A stretch of 64,000 nt of DNA from NCBI GenBank assembly GCA_050247155.1, contig JBFWUS010000009.1, forward strand, positions 29,406 to 93,405. The letters run 5' to 3'. How positions within the stretch are numbered: the stretch's first letter is position 1; each line of letters starts with the position of its first letter. A program made the position numbers and the translations under genes. The stretch comes from Mesorhizobium_G sp050247155 (GTDB lineage: Bacteria > Pseudomonadota > Alphaproteobacteria > Rhizobiales > Rhizobiaceae). The notes beneath the pieces were generated by a model, which was given only the letters and a program-made list of their open reading frames with translations, was not told the DNA's origin and ran no database searches. Positions 54,305-62,907 of the stretch are shown one piece after another.

Positions 54305-54907
54305 TTAAGCCAACAGGCCTTCCTGCATTGTTTCAAGCGCCGCTTCGATGGCGTTTTCGCCAACCTTTTCCGGCCTCAGCATGCCGTCCAGCATCAGCAT
54401 CGTCAGCCCGTGAAGCTGTGCCCAAACAGCCGTTGCCTGACCTCGAACCGGGCGTTTGCGGATAAAGCCCGCCGCCTGGCCGCGCTCCAGAAGATCTATC
54501 AAGGTGTCGAACGCGCCAAGCGCCCGTTTGTTGAGATGCACGTTTTCAGCCTTGCTAAGCTCTCCGCCGAACATCAGCCGATAGAGCGCCGGGTTTTGTC
54601 GGCCGAATTCGATATAGGCGCGCCCTTTCGCGGCAAACGCGCGGGGCAGGTCATCGGCGGACCTTGAATCCGCTTCGAGAAATGTCTCGCGAAGCCGGTC
54701 GAAACCGATCAGTGCGATTTCTGCCAGCAGCGCCCCTTTGTCCGGAAAATGCTTGTACGGCGCGGCATGGCTCACACCGGCGCGGCGGGCGATTTCCCGC
54801 AGCGTGAACTGCCAATCATCGTTTTCGACGAGCATCCCCATTGCTGTGTCGATAACGGCCTGGCGCAGGCCGCCGTGATGATAGGGGCGCTTTTCGGTCT
54901 CTTGCAT
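54305..54907 (-). CDS. TetR/AcrR-family regulator
   Basis: This 200-residue protein has an N-terminal helix-turn-helix (FTLREIARRAGVSHAAPYKHF) and a C-terminal ligand-binding domain of the WHG type (RRRAYIEFGRQNPALYRLMFG-like). It is divergent from a small exported protein gene. Both promoters lie in the 102-base gap, with a palindrome that is the natural operator. The inducer is unknown. Confidence 0.9.
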   Translation of the reverse strand: MQETEKRPYHHGGLRQAVIDTAMGMLVENDDWQFTLREIARRAGVSHAAPYKHFPDKGALLAEIALIGFDRLRETFLEADSRSADDLPRAFAAKGRAYIEFGRQNPALYRLMFGGELSKAENVHLNKRALGAFDTLIDLLERGQAAGFIRKRPVRGQATAVWAQLHGLTMLMLDGMLRPEKVGENAIEAALETMQEGLLA

Positions 54908-54937
54908 CCGTCATGAAGTTGTCAGTGAAAACATATG

Positions 54938-54968
54938 TTGACATTGCCTACTTCGGGGCCTATGTCAA
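54938..54968 (+). promoter_or_regulatory. Palindromic operator over the promoter of the exported protein gene
   Basis: TTGACAT (54938-54944) is the inverted complement of ATGTCAA (54962-54968). The left half coincides with a -35 box TTGACA, and a TATGTC -10 box (54961-54966) lies 17 bases further. GTTGTCAGTG (54919-54928) and GTTGTCACTG (54977-54986) flank the palindrome. Bound TetR protein would cover the promoter. Confidence 0.5.
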
Positions 54969-55009
54969 TGCCCGGAAGTTGTCACTGTCTACTTTGAAGG
55001 GAGACAAAA

Positions 55010-55369
55010 ATGAAAACGCTTTCGATAGCCGCGCTCGCTGCAGCCCTGTTCGCGACGCCAATCGCAGTCTCGTCGGCTACGGCCGACACGATCACGCTCA
55101 ATGTTCCCTATACCGGTCAGACCTTGCGATCCGGTGAGATTGCCATGTCGCTCTATTTCACGACGGCCGGCAATGACGCGTATGAAGTGGTCGCCACCTA
55201 CATCAACGACGCCGATATGGCGCAGCCCAAGCGGATCGTCATGGGTCTCTCCGATGGCGACAGTGCGAAGTTCGGTCTGCCGGGACATCCAGGCGCGCTA
55301 TACGAATTTGCGCGCGCCGGCGGCATCGTGACTGTTTCGGATGAGGTTTTTGGCGGCGGCAGCTTCTAG
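55010..55369 (+). CDS. Small exported hypothetical protein
   Basis: This 119-residue protein has a signal peptide (LSIAALAAALFATPIAVSSA, cut near ATA-D) and a compact beta-rich mature part (TITLNVPYTGQTLRSGEIAM, EVVATYIND) with no cysteines. It resembles small uncharacterised periplasmic proteins of rhizobia; no family is recognised. GAAGGGAGAC precedes the ATG. It is probably repressed by the divergent TetR regulator. Confidence 0.75.
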   Translation: MKTLSIAALAAALFATPIAVSSATADTITLNVPYTGQTLRSGEIAMSLYFTTAGNDAYEVVATYINDADMAQPKRIVMGLSDGDSAKFGLPGHPGALYEFARAGGIVTVSDEVFGGGSF

Positions 55370-55471
55370 CTCGGGATTGCCAAGTCCGTCGCCTACCGGG
55401 TGGCGATGTTGTTCTTGCAATCCACCCGGTTGAAGACTATGTAGGCATCAAATTCTTGGTCGGTATGACGA

Positions 55472-55502
55472 AGAGTGGGTCCACCCGGTCCCGCTCTTTT
55501 TT
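55472..55502 (+). terminator. Terminator-like hairpin in front of rimP
   Basis: AGAGTGGG (55472-55479) pairs with CCCGCTCT (55490-55497, one G-U pair) and is followed by five T. It can terminate transcription from the exported-protein gene or attenuate transcripts entering the rimP-nusA operon, which starts 74 bases downstream. Confidence 0.7.
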
Positions 55503-55575
55503 GTTACCGGCCACCGCATCGCCCGCGGCGTCAGCCGCGAAAGGACGCTGCGGCACTGGAACGCCAAGGGTCCGT

Positions 55576-56220
55576 ATGACGGAAACGCCAACCATCGTTG
55601 GAGACGATCGCATCATCCGCGAAAGCGGTATCGACGCGCGCGTGGCCGCGATTATCCTGCCGGTGCTGAAGGGTGCCGGCTTCCGGCTGGTGCGCGTTAG
55701 GCTGCTCGGGCAGAACGGGTTGACGTTGCAGGTCATGGCCGAGCGTCCCGACGGCACGATGACCGTCGAGGATTGCGAAGAGGTCAGCCGCGCGATTTCG
55801 CCGGCGCTCGACGTGGAAGACCCAATCGAAAAGGCGTATCATCTGGAAGTGTCGTCGCCGGGCATCGATCGGCCGCTGGTGCGCAAATCGGATTTTTCGG
55901 CCTGGGCTGGGCATCTGGTGAAAGCCGAGACGTCGGTGCTGGTTGGCGACCGCAAGCGATTTCGCGGCAAGATCACGGCCGCCGACGAGAATGGCGTGAC
56001 GATCGAAAGCGACAAGCCCGGTTACGGCGAGGAGCCGAGGGTGACGTTGCCCTTCGAGGCGTTGTCGGAAGCGCGGCTCGTGCTAACGGACGATCTGATC
56101 CGCGATGCGTTGAAGGCCGACAAGAAGGCGCGGCAGGCAGCCAAGAAAGAACGCCGTTCCAGGAAGGGCGGCAAGGACGCATCGCAGGACGAGCCGGAAG
56201 CGGCTGCGAGCGACGAGTGA
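55576..56220 (+). CDS. rimP: Ribosome maturation factor RimP
   Basis: This 214-residue protein has RimP motifs LVRVRLLGQNGLTLQVMAER, VEDCEEVSRAISPALDVED and LEVSSPGIDRPLVRKSDF, plus a lysine-rich C-terminal tail (ALKADKKARQAAKKERRSRK) typical of rhizobia. It assists 30S subunit maturation. The ATG at 55576 is chosen; in-frame codons back to 55456 precede the conserved region and cross the hairpin. First gene of the nusA-infB operon. Confidence 0.92.
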   Translation: MTETPTIVGDDRIIRESGIDARVAAIILPVLKGAGFRLVRVRLLGQNGLTLQVMAERPDGTMTVEDCEEVSRAISPALDVEDPIEKAYHLEVSSPGIDRPLVRKSDFSAWAGHLVKAETSVLVGDRKRFRGKITAADENGVTIESDKPGYGEEPRVTLPFEALSEARLVLTDDLIRDALKADKKARQAAKKERRSRKGGKDASQDEPEAAASDE

Positions 56221-56269
56221 ATTGAAAGCCGGACTCTAGAGTCCGCACGGAAAGGTCAAGGAGACGAAC

Positions 56270-57868
56270 ATGGTCGTCAGCGCCAACAGGCTTGAACTGC
56301 TGCAGATCGCCGATGCGGTCGCGCGGGAAAAGTCGATCGAAAAGCAGATCGTCATCGATGCGATGGCCGATGCTATCCAGAAGGCCGCGCGCTCGCGCTA
56401 TGGCCAGGAGACGAACATCCGCGCCGACATCAACCCGCAGACCGGCGAGATGAAGTTGCAGCGCCTGCTCGAAGTGGTCGAGACGGTTGAGGAATATGGC
56501 CGCCAGATCGCGCTTGTCGACGCGCGCACGCGCAATCCCGATGCGGAAGTGGGCGACTTCATCGCCGAGCAGCTTCCGCCGATGGATTTCGGCCGCATTG
56601 CAGCCCAGTCTGCGAAGCAGGTTATTGTTCAGAAGGTGCGCGAGGCCGAGCGCGACCGCCAGTACGACGAATACAAGGATCGCGTCGGCGAGATCGTCAA
56701 CGGCACCGTCAAGCGTGTCGAATACGGCAATGTGATCGTCGATCTGGGCCGTGGTGAAGCGATCATCCGCCGTGATGAGCTGATCCCGCGCGAAAACTTC
56801 AAATATGGCGACCGCGTGCGCGCCTATGTCTATGACGTGCGGCGCGAGCAGCGCGGCCCGCAGATATTCCTGTCGCGCACGCATCCCCAGTTCATGGCGA
56901 AGCTCTTCACCATGGAAGTGCCGGAAATCTATGACGGCATCATTGAGATCAAGTCGGTGGCCCGCGATCCGGGCAGCCGCGCCAAAATCGCGGTGATCAG
57001 CCGCGACTCCTCCATCGATCCGGTCGGCGCCTGCGTCGGTATGCGCGGTTCGCGCGTGCAGGCCGTGGTCGGTGAACTGGGTGGCGAGAAGATCGATATC
57101 ATCCCATGGTCGCCTTCGGCGGCTTCCTTCATCGTCAATGCCTTGCAGCCGGCCGAAGTCGCAAAGGTTGTTCTGGATGAGGACGCGGAACGTATCGAGG
57201 TTGTCGTGCCTGACGATCAGTTGTCGCTGGCCATCGGTCGCCGCGGGCAAAATGTGCGTCTCGCCTCGCAACTGACCGGCTGGGATATCGACATCCTGAC
57301 CGAGCAGGAAGAAAGCGAGCGCCGCCAGAAGGAATTCGTGGAGCGGTCGAACCTCTTCATGGACGCGCTCAACGTCGATGAGATGGTGGGCCAGGTGCTG
57401 GCGTCGGAAGGTTTTTCGAGCGTCGAGGAAGTCGCCTATGTCAACGCCGATGACATCGCCTCGATCGATGGTTTCGACGAGGACACGGCGTCGGAAATCC
57501 AGTCGCGCGCCCGTGAGTATCTCGATCGTATCGAGGCCGAACACGACGCTGCCCGCAAGAAGCTCGGCGTCCAGGACGAATTGCGCGAGATTCCTGGCGT
57601 GACCACCGCAATGATGGTGACGCTGGGCGAAGATGGCGTGAAGACGATCGAGGATTTCGCCGGCTATGCCGTCGACGACCTCGTCGGCTGGAAGGAGCGC
57701 AAGGACGGCGAGACCAAGCAGTTCCCGGGTGTTTTGGCGAACCATCAGGTGTCGCGCGCCGATGCCGAGCAGATGGTGATATCGGCCCGCCTGAAGGCCG
57801 GCTGGATCACCGAGGAAGAACTGGCGGCCGAGCAGGAAGAAGCCGCGGAAGAGAACGTCGGCGCATAA
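56270..57868 (+). CDS. nusA: Transcription termination/antitermination factor NusA
   Basis: This 532-residue protein has the N-terminal RNA polymerase-binding domain, an S1 domain (about 135-200, GEIVNGTVKRVEYGNVIVDL), two KH domains (DPVGACVGMRGSRVQAVVGE; LAIGRRGQNVRLASQLTGWD) and two C-terminal helix-hairpin-helix acidic repeats, ending in an acidic tail. It modulates pausing, termination and antitermination. Operon position between rimP and ylxR is standard. Confidence 0.95.
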   Translation: MVVSANRLELLQIADAVAREKSIEKQIVIDAMADAIQKAARSRYGQETNIRADINPQTGEMKLQRLLEVVETVEEYGRQIALVDARTRNPDAEVGDFIAEQLPPMDFGRIAAQSAKQVIVQKVREAERDRQYDEYKDRVGEIVNGTVKRVEYGNVIVDLGRGEAIIRRDELIPRENFKYGDRVRAYVYDVRREQRGPQIFLSRTHPQFMAKLFTMEVPEIYDGIIEIKSVARDPGSRAKIAVISRDSSIDPVGACVGMRGSRVQAVVGELGGEKIDIIPWSPSAASFIVNALQPAEVAKVVLDEDAERIEVVVPDDQLSLAIGRRGQNVRLASQLTGWDIDILTEQEESERRQKEFVERSNLFMDALNVDEMVGQVLASEGFSSVEEVAYVNADDIASIDGFDEDTASEIQSRAREYLDRIEAEHDAARKKLGVQDELREIPGVTTAMMVTLGEDGVKTIEDFAGYAVDDLVGWKERKDGETKQFPGVLANHQVSRADAEQMVISARLKAGWITEEELAAEQEEAAEENVGA

Positions 57869-57892
57869 TTATGCGCAGGCCCGGAGCAACCT

Positions 57893-58552
57893 TTGGACGA
57901 GATGAACGATCGCACCTGCATCGTGACGCGTCAAAACGCGGAGCCGGACATGCTTGTCCGCTTCGTGGCCGGACCTGATTCGAGCGTCGTTCCGGACCTC
58001 AAGCGCAATCTTCCAGGACGCGGCTGCTGGGTGACGGCTGACCGCGTGCATGTCGACAAGGCCGCGGCAAAGAAGCTCTTCGCCCGGGCGCTGAAGGCTG
58101 AAGTCAAGACGCCGCCGAACCTTGGCGAGATGGTCGACGGCCTTCTAGCTAGGCAGGCGCTCGGCGCGCTGGGCCTTGCCCGCAAAGCCGGCAAACTGGC
58201 GCTGGGCGCGGCAAAGGTCGACAGCGCGGTGCGCTCCGGCGAGGCGCTCGTTGTTCTGCACGCCCATGAGGCGGCCGAAGACGGGATACGCAAAGTCACC
58301 CAGGCAAGGCGTGCCGTCGCGCATCTCGGCGGGCCAAAAATCGCCGCTTATAAACTTTTCTCCGAGGCTGAATTGGGTTTGGCATTGGGGGGCACAAATG
58401 TGATACATGCTGCCGTCCTCGCGGGTGACGCGGGCAAGGCGGCTCTGAGGCGCGTGGTCGCGCTCGACCGTTATCGGGGCGGAACCCCGGAAGATCAGGC
58501 AATAAGCGCGGCAGTTGCCAGTCATGAAGGCGCCGCAGAGGATATGGAATGA
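57893..58552 (+). CDS. YlxR-L7Ae fusion RNA-binding protein
   Basis: This 219-residue protein joins a YlxR (DUF448) domain (residues about 4-80: RTCIVTRQ, MLVRFVAGPDS, NLPGRGCWVTADR) to an L7Ae-type RNA-binding domain (about 95-180: ALGLARKAGKLALGAAKVDS, EALVVLHAHEAAEDG). The TTG at 57893 has GGAG at the right distance; ATG 57902 is the alternative. The domains are separate genes in Bacillus and fused in alphaproteobacteria. It overlaps infB (ATGA). Confidence 0.88.
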   Translation: MDEMNDRTCIVTRQNAEPDMLVRFVAGPDSSVVPDLKRNLPGRGCWVTADRVHVDKAAAKKLFARALKAEVKTPPNLGEMVDGLLARQALGALGLARKAGKLALGAAKVDSAVRSGEALVVLHAHEAAEDGIRKVTQARRAVAHLGGPKIAAYKLFSEAELGLALGGTNVIHAAVLAGDAGKAALRRVVALDRYRGGTPEDQAISAAVASHEGAAEDME

Positions 58553-61173
58553 GTGATACGAAAACTGGCGACGACAAGACGTTGCACGTTCAGCCGAAGA
58601 AGACCCTGACGCTGAAGCCGGCCGGCGTGTCGCAGTCGACCGTGCGGCAGAACTTTTCGCACGGCCGCACCAAGCAGGTCGTCGTCGAGACCAAGCGCAA
58701 ATTCGTGAAGCCGGGCGAGAAGCCTGAGCCGGCGGCAGTTGTGCAGGCGTTCAAGCCGCGCACTCCGGTCGCTCCGGCGCAGCAGCCGCAGCCTGCCGCG
58801 CCGACCCCGCGTCCGGCCGAGCCGCAAAGGCCGAAGCCGAACAACGACCGCGGCGTGTTTGTGCTGAACGAATTGTCGACAGGCGAAATGGAAGCCCGTC
58901 GTAAGGCGCTCGAAGGCGCGACGGCCCGCGAGATGGAAGATCGCCAGCGCGCCCAGGCGGAGGCCAAGCGCCGACAGGACGACGAAGAGCGCCGCCGCAA
59001 GGAGCGCGACGACTCCGCGCGCCGTCAGGCCGAAGAAGAAGCGCGCATCAAGACCGAGGCGGAATCCCGCCGCCGTGCCGAGGAAGACGCGCGCCGTCGC
59101 GCTCCCCAATTGGAAACGCAGACCGCGGATGAGGAAGAAGAAGCTCCGCGTGGCGCGCCGAGGCGCCCAGGCGGGGCGAGCGGAGCTCCTGCCGCCGCCA
59201 GGGGCCCCGCGCCTCGTCGCCCCGGTCCGGCTGCCGAGATCGCCCGCCCGACCCGCACCAAGGGCGACGCTGATCGTCGCCAGGGCAGGCTGACCGTTAC
59301 GTCCGCGACCTCGTCCGAAGATGGCGATTCCTCGCGTGGCCGCTCGCTGGCTGCGGCCCGCCGCCGCCAGGAGAAGTTCAAGCGCGCCATGTATCAGGAG
59401 CCGCGCGAGAAGATTTCCCGCGAGGTCGTGCTGCCTGAGACGATCACCATCCAGGAGCTCGCGCAGCGCATGTCCGAGCGCGCTGTGGACGTAGTCAAGT
59501 TTTTCATGAAGCAGGGCCAGATCATGAAGCCCGGCGATGTGATCGACGCGGATACGGCGGAGTTGGTGGCTAGCGAGTTCGGCCATACGGTCAAGCGCGT
59601 CGCCGAGTCGGACATCGAGGAAGGGCTATTCAACCTGCCGGATGCGGAGGCGGATCTGCGGTCTCGCCCGCCGGTGGTCACCATCATGGGCCACGTCGAC
59701 CACGGCAAGACCTCGCTGCTCGACGCCATCCGCAACGCCAATGTGGTCGCAGGCGAGGCCGGCGGCATCACCCAGCACATCGGCGCCTATCAGGTCGAGA
59801 AGAATGGCAAGAAGATCACTTTCATCGACACGCCCGGCCACGCTGCGTTTACGGCTATGCGTGCCCGCGGCGCGCAGGCGACCGACATCGCAGTGCTGGT
59901 GGTTGCGGCCGACGACAGCGTGATGCCGCAGACGATCGAGTCCATCAACCACGCCAAGGCGGCCAAGGTGCCGATCATCGTAGCGATCAACAAGATCGAC
60001 AAGCCGAGCGCGGACGCGCATCGGGTGCGCACGCAGCTTTTGCAGCACGAGGTGTTCGTTGAATCGATGGGCGGTGAAACGCTGGACGTCGAAGTGTCGG
60101 CGACCAAAGGCACCAATCTCGACAAACTGCTGGAAGCAATCCTTCTGCAGGCCGAAATCCTCGACCTGAAGGCCAATCCGGACCGAACGGCGGAAGGCGT
60201 CGTCATCGAAGCCAAGCTTGACAAGGGCCGTGGGCCGGTCGCGACCGTGCTGGTGCAGACCGGTACGCTGATGCCTGGCGATATCCTCGTTGCCGGCAAT
60301 GAATGGGGCCGTGTGCGCGCCGTGGTCAACGACCGTGGCGAGCATCTTGAGGAAGCCGGGCCGTCGATGCCGGTCGAGGTTCTGGGTCTCCAGGCCACGC
60401 CGCATGCGGGTGATCGTTTTGCCACGGTGGAAAACGAGGCGAGGGCGCGCGAGATCACCGAGTACCGCCAGCGCAAGGCGCGCGACAAGGCGGCGGCCCG
60501 TCACGTCGGCCAGCGCGGCTCGCTCGAGCAGATGATGTCGCAGCTTCAGACCAGCGGCCTGAAAGAATTCCCGCTTGTCATCAAGGGTGACGTGCAGGGC
60601 TCCATCGAGGCGATCACCGCGGCGCTCGACAAACTCGGCACCGACGAGGTGAAGGCCCGTATCGTCCATTCGGGCGCCGGCGGCATCACTGAAAGCGACG
60701 TGTCGCTGGCCGAAACGGCGGGTGCGGCGATCATCGGCTTCAACGTCCGCGCCAATAAGCAGGCGCAGGCGGCCGCCGAAGCCTCGGGCATCGAAATCCG
60801 CTACTACAACATCATCTACAACCTGGTGGATGACGTGAAGGCGGCGATGTCGGGCCTGCTGTCGCCGGAGCGTCGCGAGACCTTCCTCGGCAATGCCGAG
60901 ATCCTCGAGGTGTTCAACATCACCAAGGTCGGCAAGGTTGCCGGCTGCCGCGTCACCGACGGCAAGGTGGAACGCGGCGCGGGCGTGCGCCTGATCCGCG
61001 ACAACGTCGTCATCCACGAGGGCACCTTGAAGACGCTCAAGCGCTTCAAGGACGAGGTTGCTGAAGTGCCGGCCGGCCAGGAATGCGGCATGGCCTTCGC
61101 CAACTACGAGGATATCCGCGCTGGCGACGTCATCGAAGCCTATCGCGTGGAGATGGTGACCCGGACGCTGTAA
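58549..61173 (+). CDS. infB: Translation initiation factor IF-2
   Basis: This 874-residue GTPase has a long charged N-terminal region (Arg/Glu/Ala-rich coiled coil, about 110-200, then a Pro/Ala-rich linker). The G domain follows with G1 GHVDHGKTSLLDAI, G3 DTPGHAAFT and G4 VAINKIDKPSAD, then the domain that binds initiator tRNA. It positions formyl-Met-tRNA on the 30S subunit. Its start overlaps the end of ylxR. Confidence 0.95.
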   Translation: MSDTKTGDDKTLHVQPKKTLTLKPAGVSQSTVRQNFSHGRTKQVVVETKRKFVKPGEKPEPAAVVQAFKPRTPVAPAQQPQPAAPTPRPAEPQRPKPNNDRGVFVLNELSTGEMEARRKALEGATAREMEDRQRAQAEAKRRQDDEERRRKERDDSARRQAEEEARIKTEAESRRRAEEDARRRAPQLETQTADEEEEAPRGAPRRPGGASGAPAAARGPAPRRPGPAAEIARPTRTKGDADRRQGRLTVTSATSSEDGDSSRGRSLAAARRRQEKFKRAMYQEPREKISREVVLPETITIQELAQRMSERAVDVVKFFMKQGQIMKPGDVIDADTAELVASEFGHTVKRVAESDIEEGLFNLPDAEADLRSRPPVVTIMGHVDHGKTSLLDAIRNANVVAGEAGGITQHIGAYQVEKNGKKITFIDTPGHAAFTAMRARGAQATDIAVLVVAADDSVMPQTIESINHAKAAKVPIIVAINKIDKPSADAHRVRTQLLQHEVFVESMGGETLDVEVSATKGTNLDKLLEAILLQAEILDLKANPDRTAEGVVIEAKLDKGRGPVATVLVQTGTLMPGDILVAGNEWGRVRAVVNDRGEHLEEAGPSMPVEVLGLQATPHAGDRFATVENEARAREITEYRQRKARDKAAARHVGQRGSLEQMMSQLQTSGLKEFPLVIKGDVQGSIEAITAALDKLGTDEVKARIVHSGAGGITESDVSLAETAGAAIIGFNVRANKQAQAAAEASGIEIRYYNIIYNLVDDVKAAMSGLLSPERRETFLGNAEILEVFNITKVGKVAGCRVTDGKVERGAGVRLIRDNVVIHEGTLKTLKRFKDEVAEVPAGQECGMAFANYEDIRAGDVIEAYRVEMVTRTL

Positions 61174-61182
61174 AACGCCAGC

Positions 61183-61288
61183 TACCTCCCCCTGGAGGGG
61201 GGAGGTCGCCGCGTAGCGGCGGGTGGGGGTGACCTCAATTCACCCCACCCCGGACCTGCGGTCCGACCGTCCCCTCAAGGGGAGGGTA
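61183..61288. repeat. Palindromic intergenic repeat, family A
   Basis: TACCTCCCCCTGGAGGGG at the left and CCCTCAAGGGGAGGGTA at the right are imperfect inverted arms with an inner GCCGCGTAGCGGC hairpin and GTGGGGGTGACC...CACCCCACCCC pairing. It belongs to the same family as the repeats at 38696 and 61781. It fills the gap between infB and rbfA, a tight operon boundary in most relatives. Confidence 0.8.
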
Positions 61289-61345
61289 AGTCTACCGCCG
61301 GCGTATTTCGCCCTGACAGATGTTAAGGGCAGGTTAGGTATAAAA

Positions 61346-61756
61346 ATGTCTCGCTCTTCTTCCTCCGGCCCTTCCCAGCGCGTCCTGCGCGTCGGCGAAC
61401 AGGTGCGTCATGCCTTGGCCGAGGTGCTGCAGCGCGGTGAAATCCGTGACGAGGTAATCGAAAACACAGTCATCTCGGTCTCGGAAGTGCGCATGTCGCC
61501 AGACCTGAAGATCGCGACGGCTTTCGTTTCGCCATTGGGTGCGGCCGATGATGACGCGGTGATCAAGGCGCTGGCGCGCAACGCGAAGTTTATTCGCGGA
61601 CGCGTGTCCGGCGCATTGCGGCAGATGAAATACATGCCGGAGTTCCGTTTCCGGCTGGATACCAGCTACGACAACATGGCCAAGATTGACGAGCTGTTGC
61701 GGTCGCCGGAGGTCCAGCGCGATCTCGATCATGACGAAAAGGACGCGAAGGAATGA
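61346..61756 (+). CDS. rbfA: Ribosome-binding factor A
   Basis: This 136-residue KH-fold protein has QRVLRVGEQVRHALAEVLQR, ENTVISVSEVRMSPDLKIAT and MPEFRFRLDTSYDNMAKID. It aids 16S rRNA 5' end processing and cold adaptation. ATG 61346 is chosen because the conserved part begins there; upstream in-frame codons run into the palindromic repeat. Part of the infB operon. Confidence 0.93.
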   Translation: MSRSSSSGPSQRVLRVGEQVRHALAEVLQRGEIRDEVIENTVISVSEVRMSPDLKIATAFVSPLGAADDDAVIKALARNAKFIRGRVSGALRQMKYMPEFRFRLDTSYDNMAKIDELLRSPEVQRDLDHDEKDAKE

Positions 61757-61780
61757 TGGCGGGGCAGAACTCGCTCCCCA

Positions 61781-61888
61781 CCTCCCCCTTGAGGGGAGGT
61801 CGCGCCGCAGGCGCGGGTGGGGTTAAGCGGCAGAAATGTTTCACCCCCACCCCGACGCTCCGCGTCGACCCTCCCCTCAAGGGGGAGG
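61781..61888. repeat. Palindromic intergenic repeat, family A
   Basis: CCTCCCCCTTGAGGGGAGG (61781-61799) is perfectly complementary to 61870-61888. Inside are a GCGCCGCAGGCGC hairpin, the pair GGGTGGGGTT / CACCCCCACCCC, and GACGCTCCGCGTC. The right arm ends seven bases before the truB ATG and its GGGGGAGGG is the only visible ribosome binding site for truB. Confidence 0.85.
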
Positions 61889-61895
61889 GTGTGCA

Positions 61896-62840
61896 ATGAG
61901 CCGCCCCCGCAAGAAAAAAGGCCGGCCTGTTTCCGGCTGGGTCATCCTCGATAAGCCGGTCGGCATGGGCTCGACCGAAGCCGTGTCGAAGGTGAAGTGG
62001 CTGTTCCAGGCGGAGAAGGCCGGGCACGCCGGCACGCTCGACCCATTGGCGTCAGGCATGTTGCCGATCGCGCTGGGCGAGGCGACGAAGACGGTGCCCT
62101 ATGTGCAGGATGGCGCGAAAGTCTATCGCTTCACGGTCGCCTGGGGCGAGGAGCGTGCGACCGACGATCTTGAAGGTGGTGTGACCAAGAGCTCCGAGAG
62201 GCGTCCAAGCGAGGCCGATATCCGCGCGATCATGCCGAAATACACCGGCGTGATCATGCAGACGCCGCCGCAATTCTCCGCCATCAAGATTGCCGGTGAG
62301 CGCGCTTATGATCTGGCGCGCGAGGGCGAGACGGTCGACATCCCGCCGCGCGAGGTCGAGATCGGCCGGTTCGATCTGATTGAGCGCGACGACAACAGTG
62401 CGGTGTTCGAGATCGAATGCGGCAAAGGCACCTATGTCCGTTCGCTGGCGCGCGACATGGGCCGCGATCTCGGCTGTTATGGCCACATCGCAACCTTGCG
62501 GCGTACCGAAGTCGACCCGTTTACCTCGGATGATTTTGTCACCGTCGAGGAATTGGAAGCGGCATCGCCGCGCCCGAAAGGCGAGACGGAAGCGCCAGCG
62601 GATTTTACGGCCGTCGATCAGCTGGTGGTCGACACCGGAGCGGCGCTGGAATGCCTGCCGCAGGTGACGGTCAACGAAGATGCGGCGCATCGTATCCGAC
62701 TAGGCAATCCGGTGATCATCCGGGGCCGCGACGCGCCGATCGAAGCGGAGGAAGCCTGTGCGATGGCCCGGGGCCGCCTCGTTGCGATAGGCGCCATCGA
62801 AGCCGGTATGTTCAAGCCGAAACGGGTCTTTGCCGGGTAG
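61896..62840 (+). CDS. truB: tRNA pseudouridine-55 synthase
   Basis: This 314-residue enzyme has GWVILDKPVGMGSTEAVSKV at the start and the catalytic aspartate in KAGHAGTLDPLASGMLPIAL, then KVYRFTVAWGEERATDDLEG and CGKGTYVRSLARDMGRDLG. It makes pseudouridine 55 in the T loop of tRNAs. ATG 61896 follows the repeat-derived GGGGGAGGG. Last gene of the operon in this window before corA. Confidence 0.94.
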   Translation: MSRPRKKKGRPVSGWVILDKPVGMGSTEAVSKVKWLFQAEKAGHAGTLDPLASGMLPIALGEATKTVPYVQDGAKVYRFTVAWGEERATDDLEGGVTKSSERRPSEADIRAIMPKYTGVIMQTPPQFSAIKIAGERAYDLAREGETVDIPPREVEIGRFDLIERDDNSAVFEIECGKGTYVRSLARDMGRDLGCYGHIATLRRTEVDPFTSDDFVTVEELEAASPRPKGETEAPADFTAVDQLVVDTGAALECLPQVTVNEDAAHRIRLGNPVIIRGRDAPIEAEEACAMARGRLVAIGAIEAGMFKPKRVFAG

Positions 62841-62907
62841 GGCAGTTGCATTAGCTTTCCTGCGAACTGGCAGCGCGATTTGCGGCGGCCATCCGGAGAG
62901 CTAGACG

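Noticed and set aside
55973..57745. 590-codon open frame on the - strand
   Set aside because: It lies antisense to nusA and is His/Asp/Leu-rich with no recognisable domain. Long antisense frames are common opposite conserved high-GC genes.
59626..61017. 463-codon open frame on the - strand opposite infB
   Set aside because: Same artefact; the + strand encodes all G-domain motifs of IF-2.
61183..61888. CRISPR-like repeats
   Set aside because: The repeated units are long palindromes between genes, not short repeats with regular unique spacers, and no cas gene is near.
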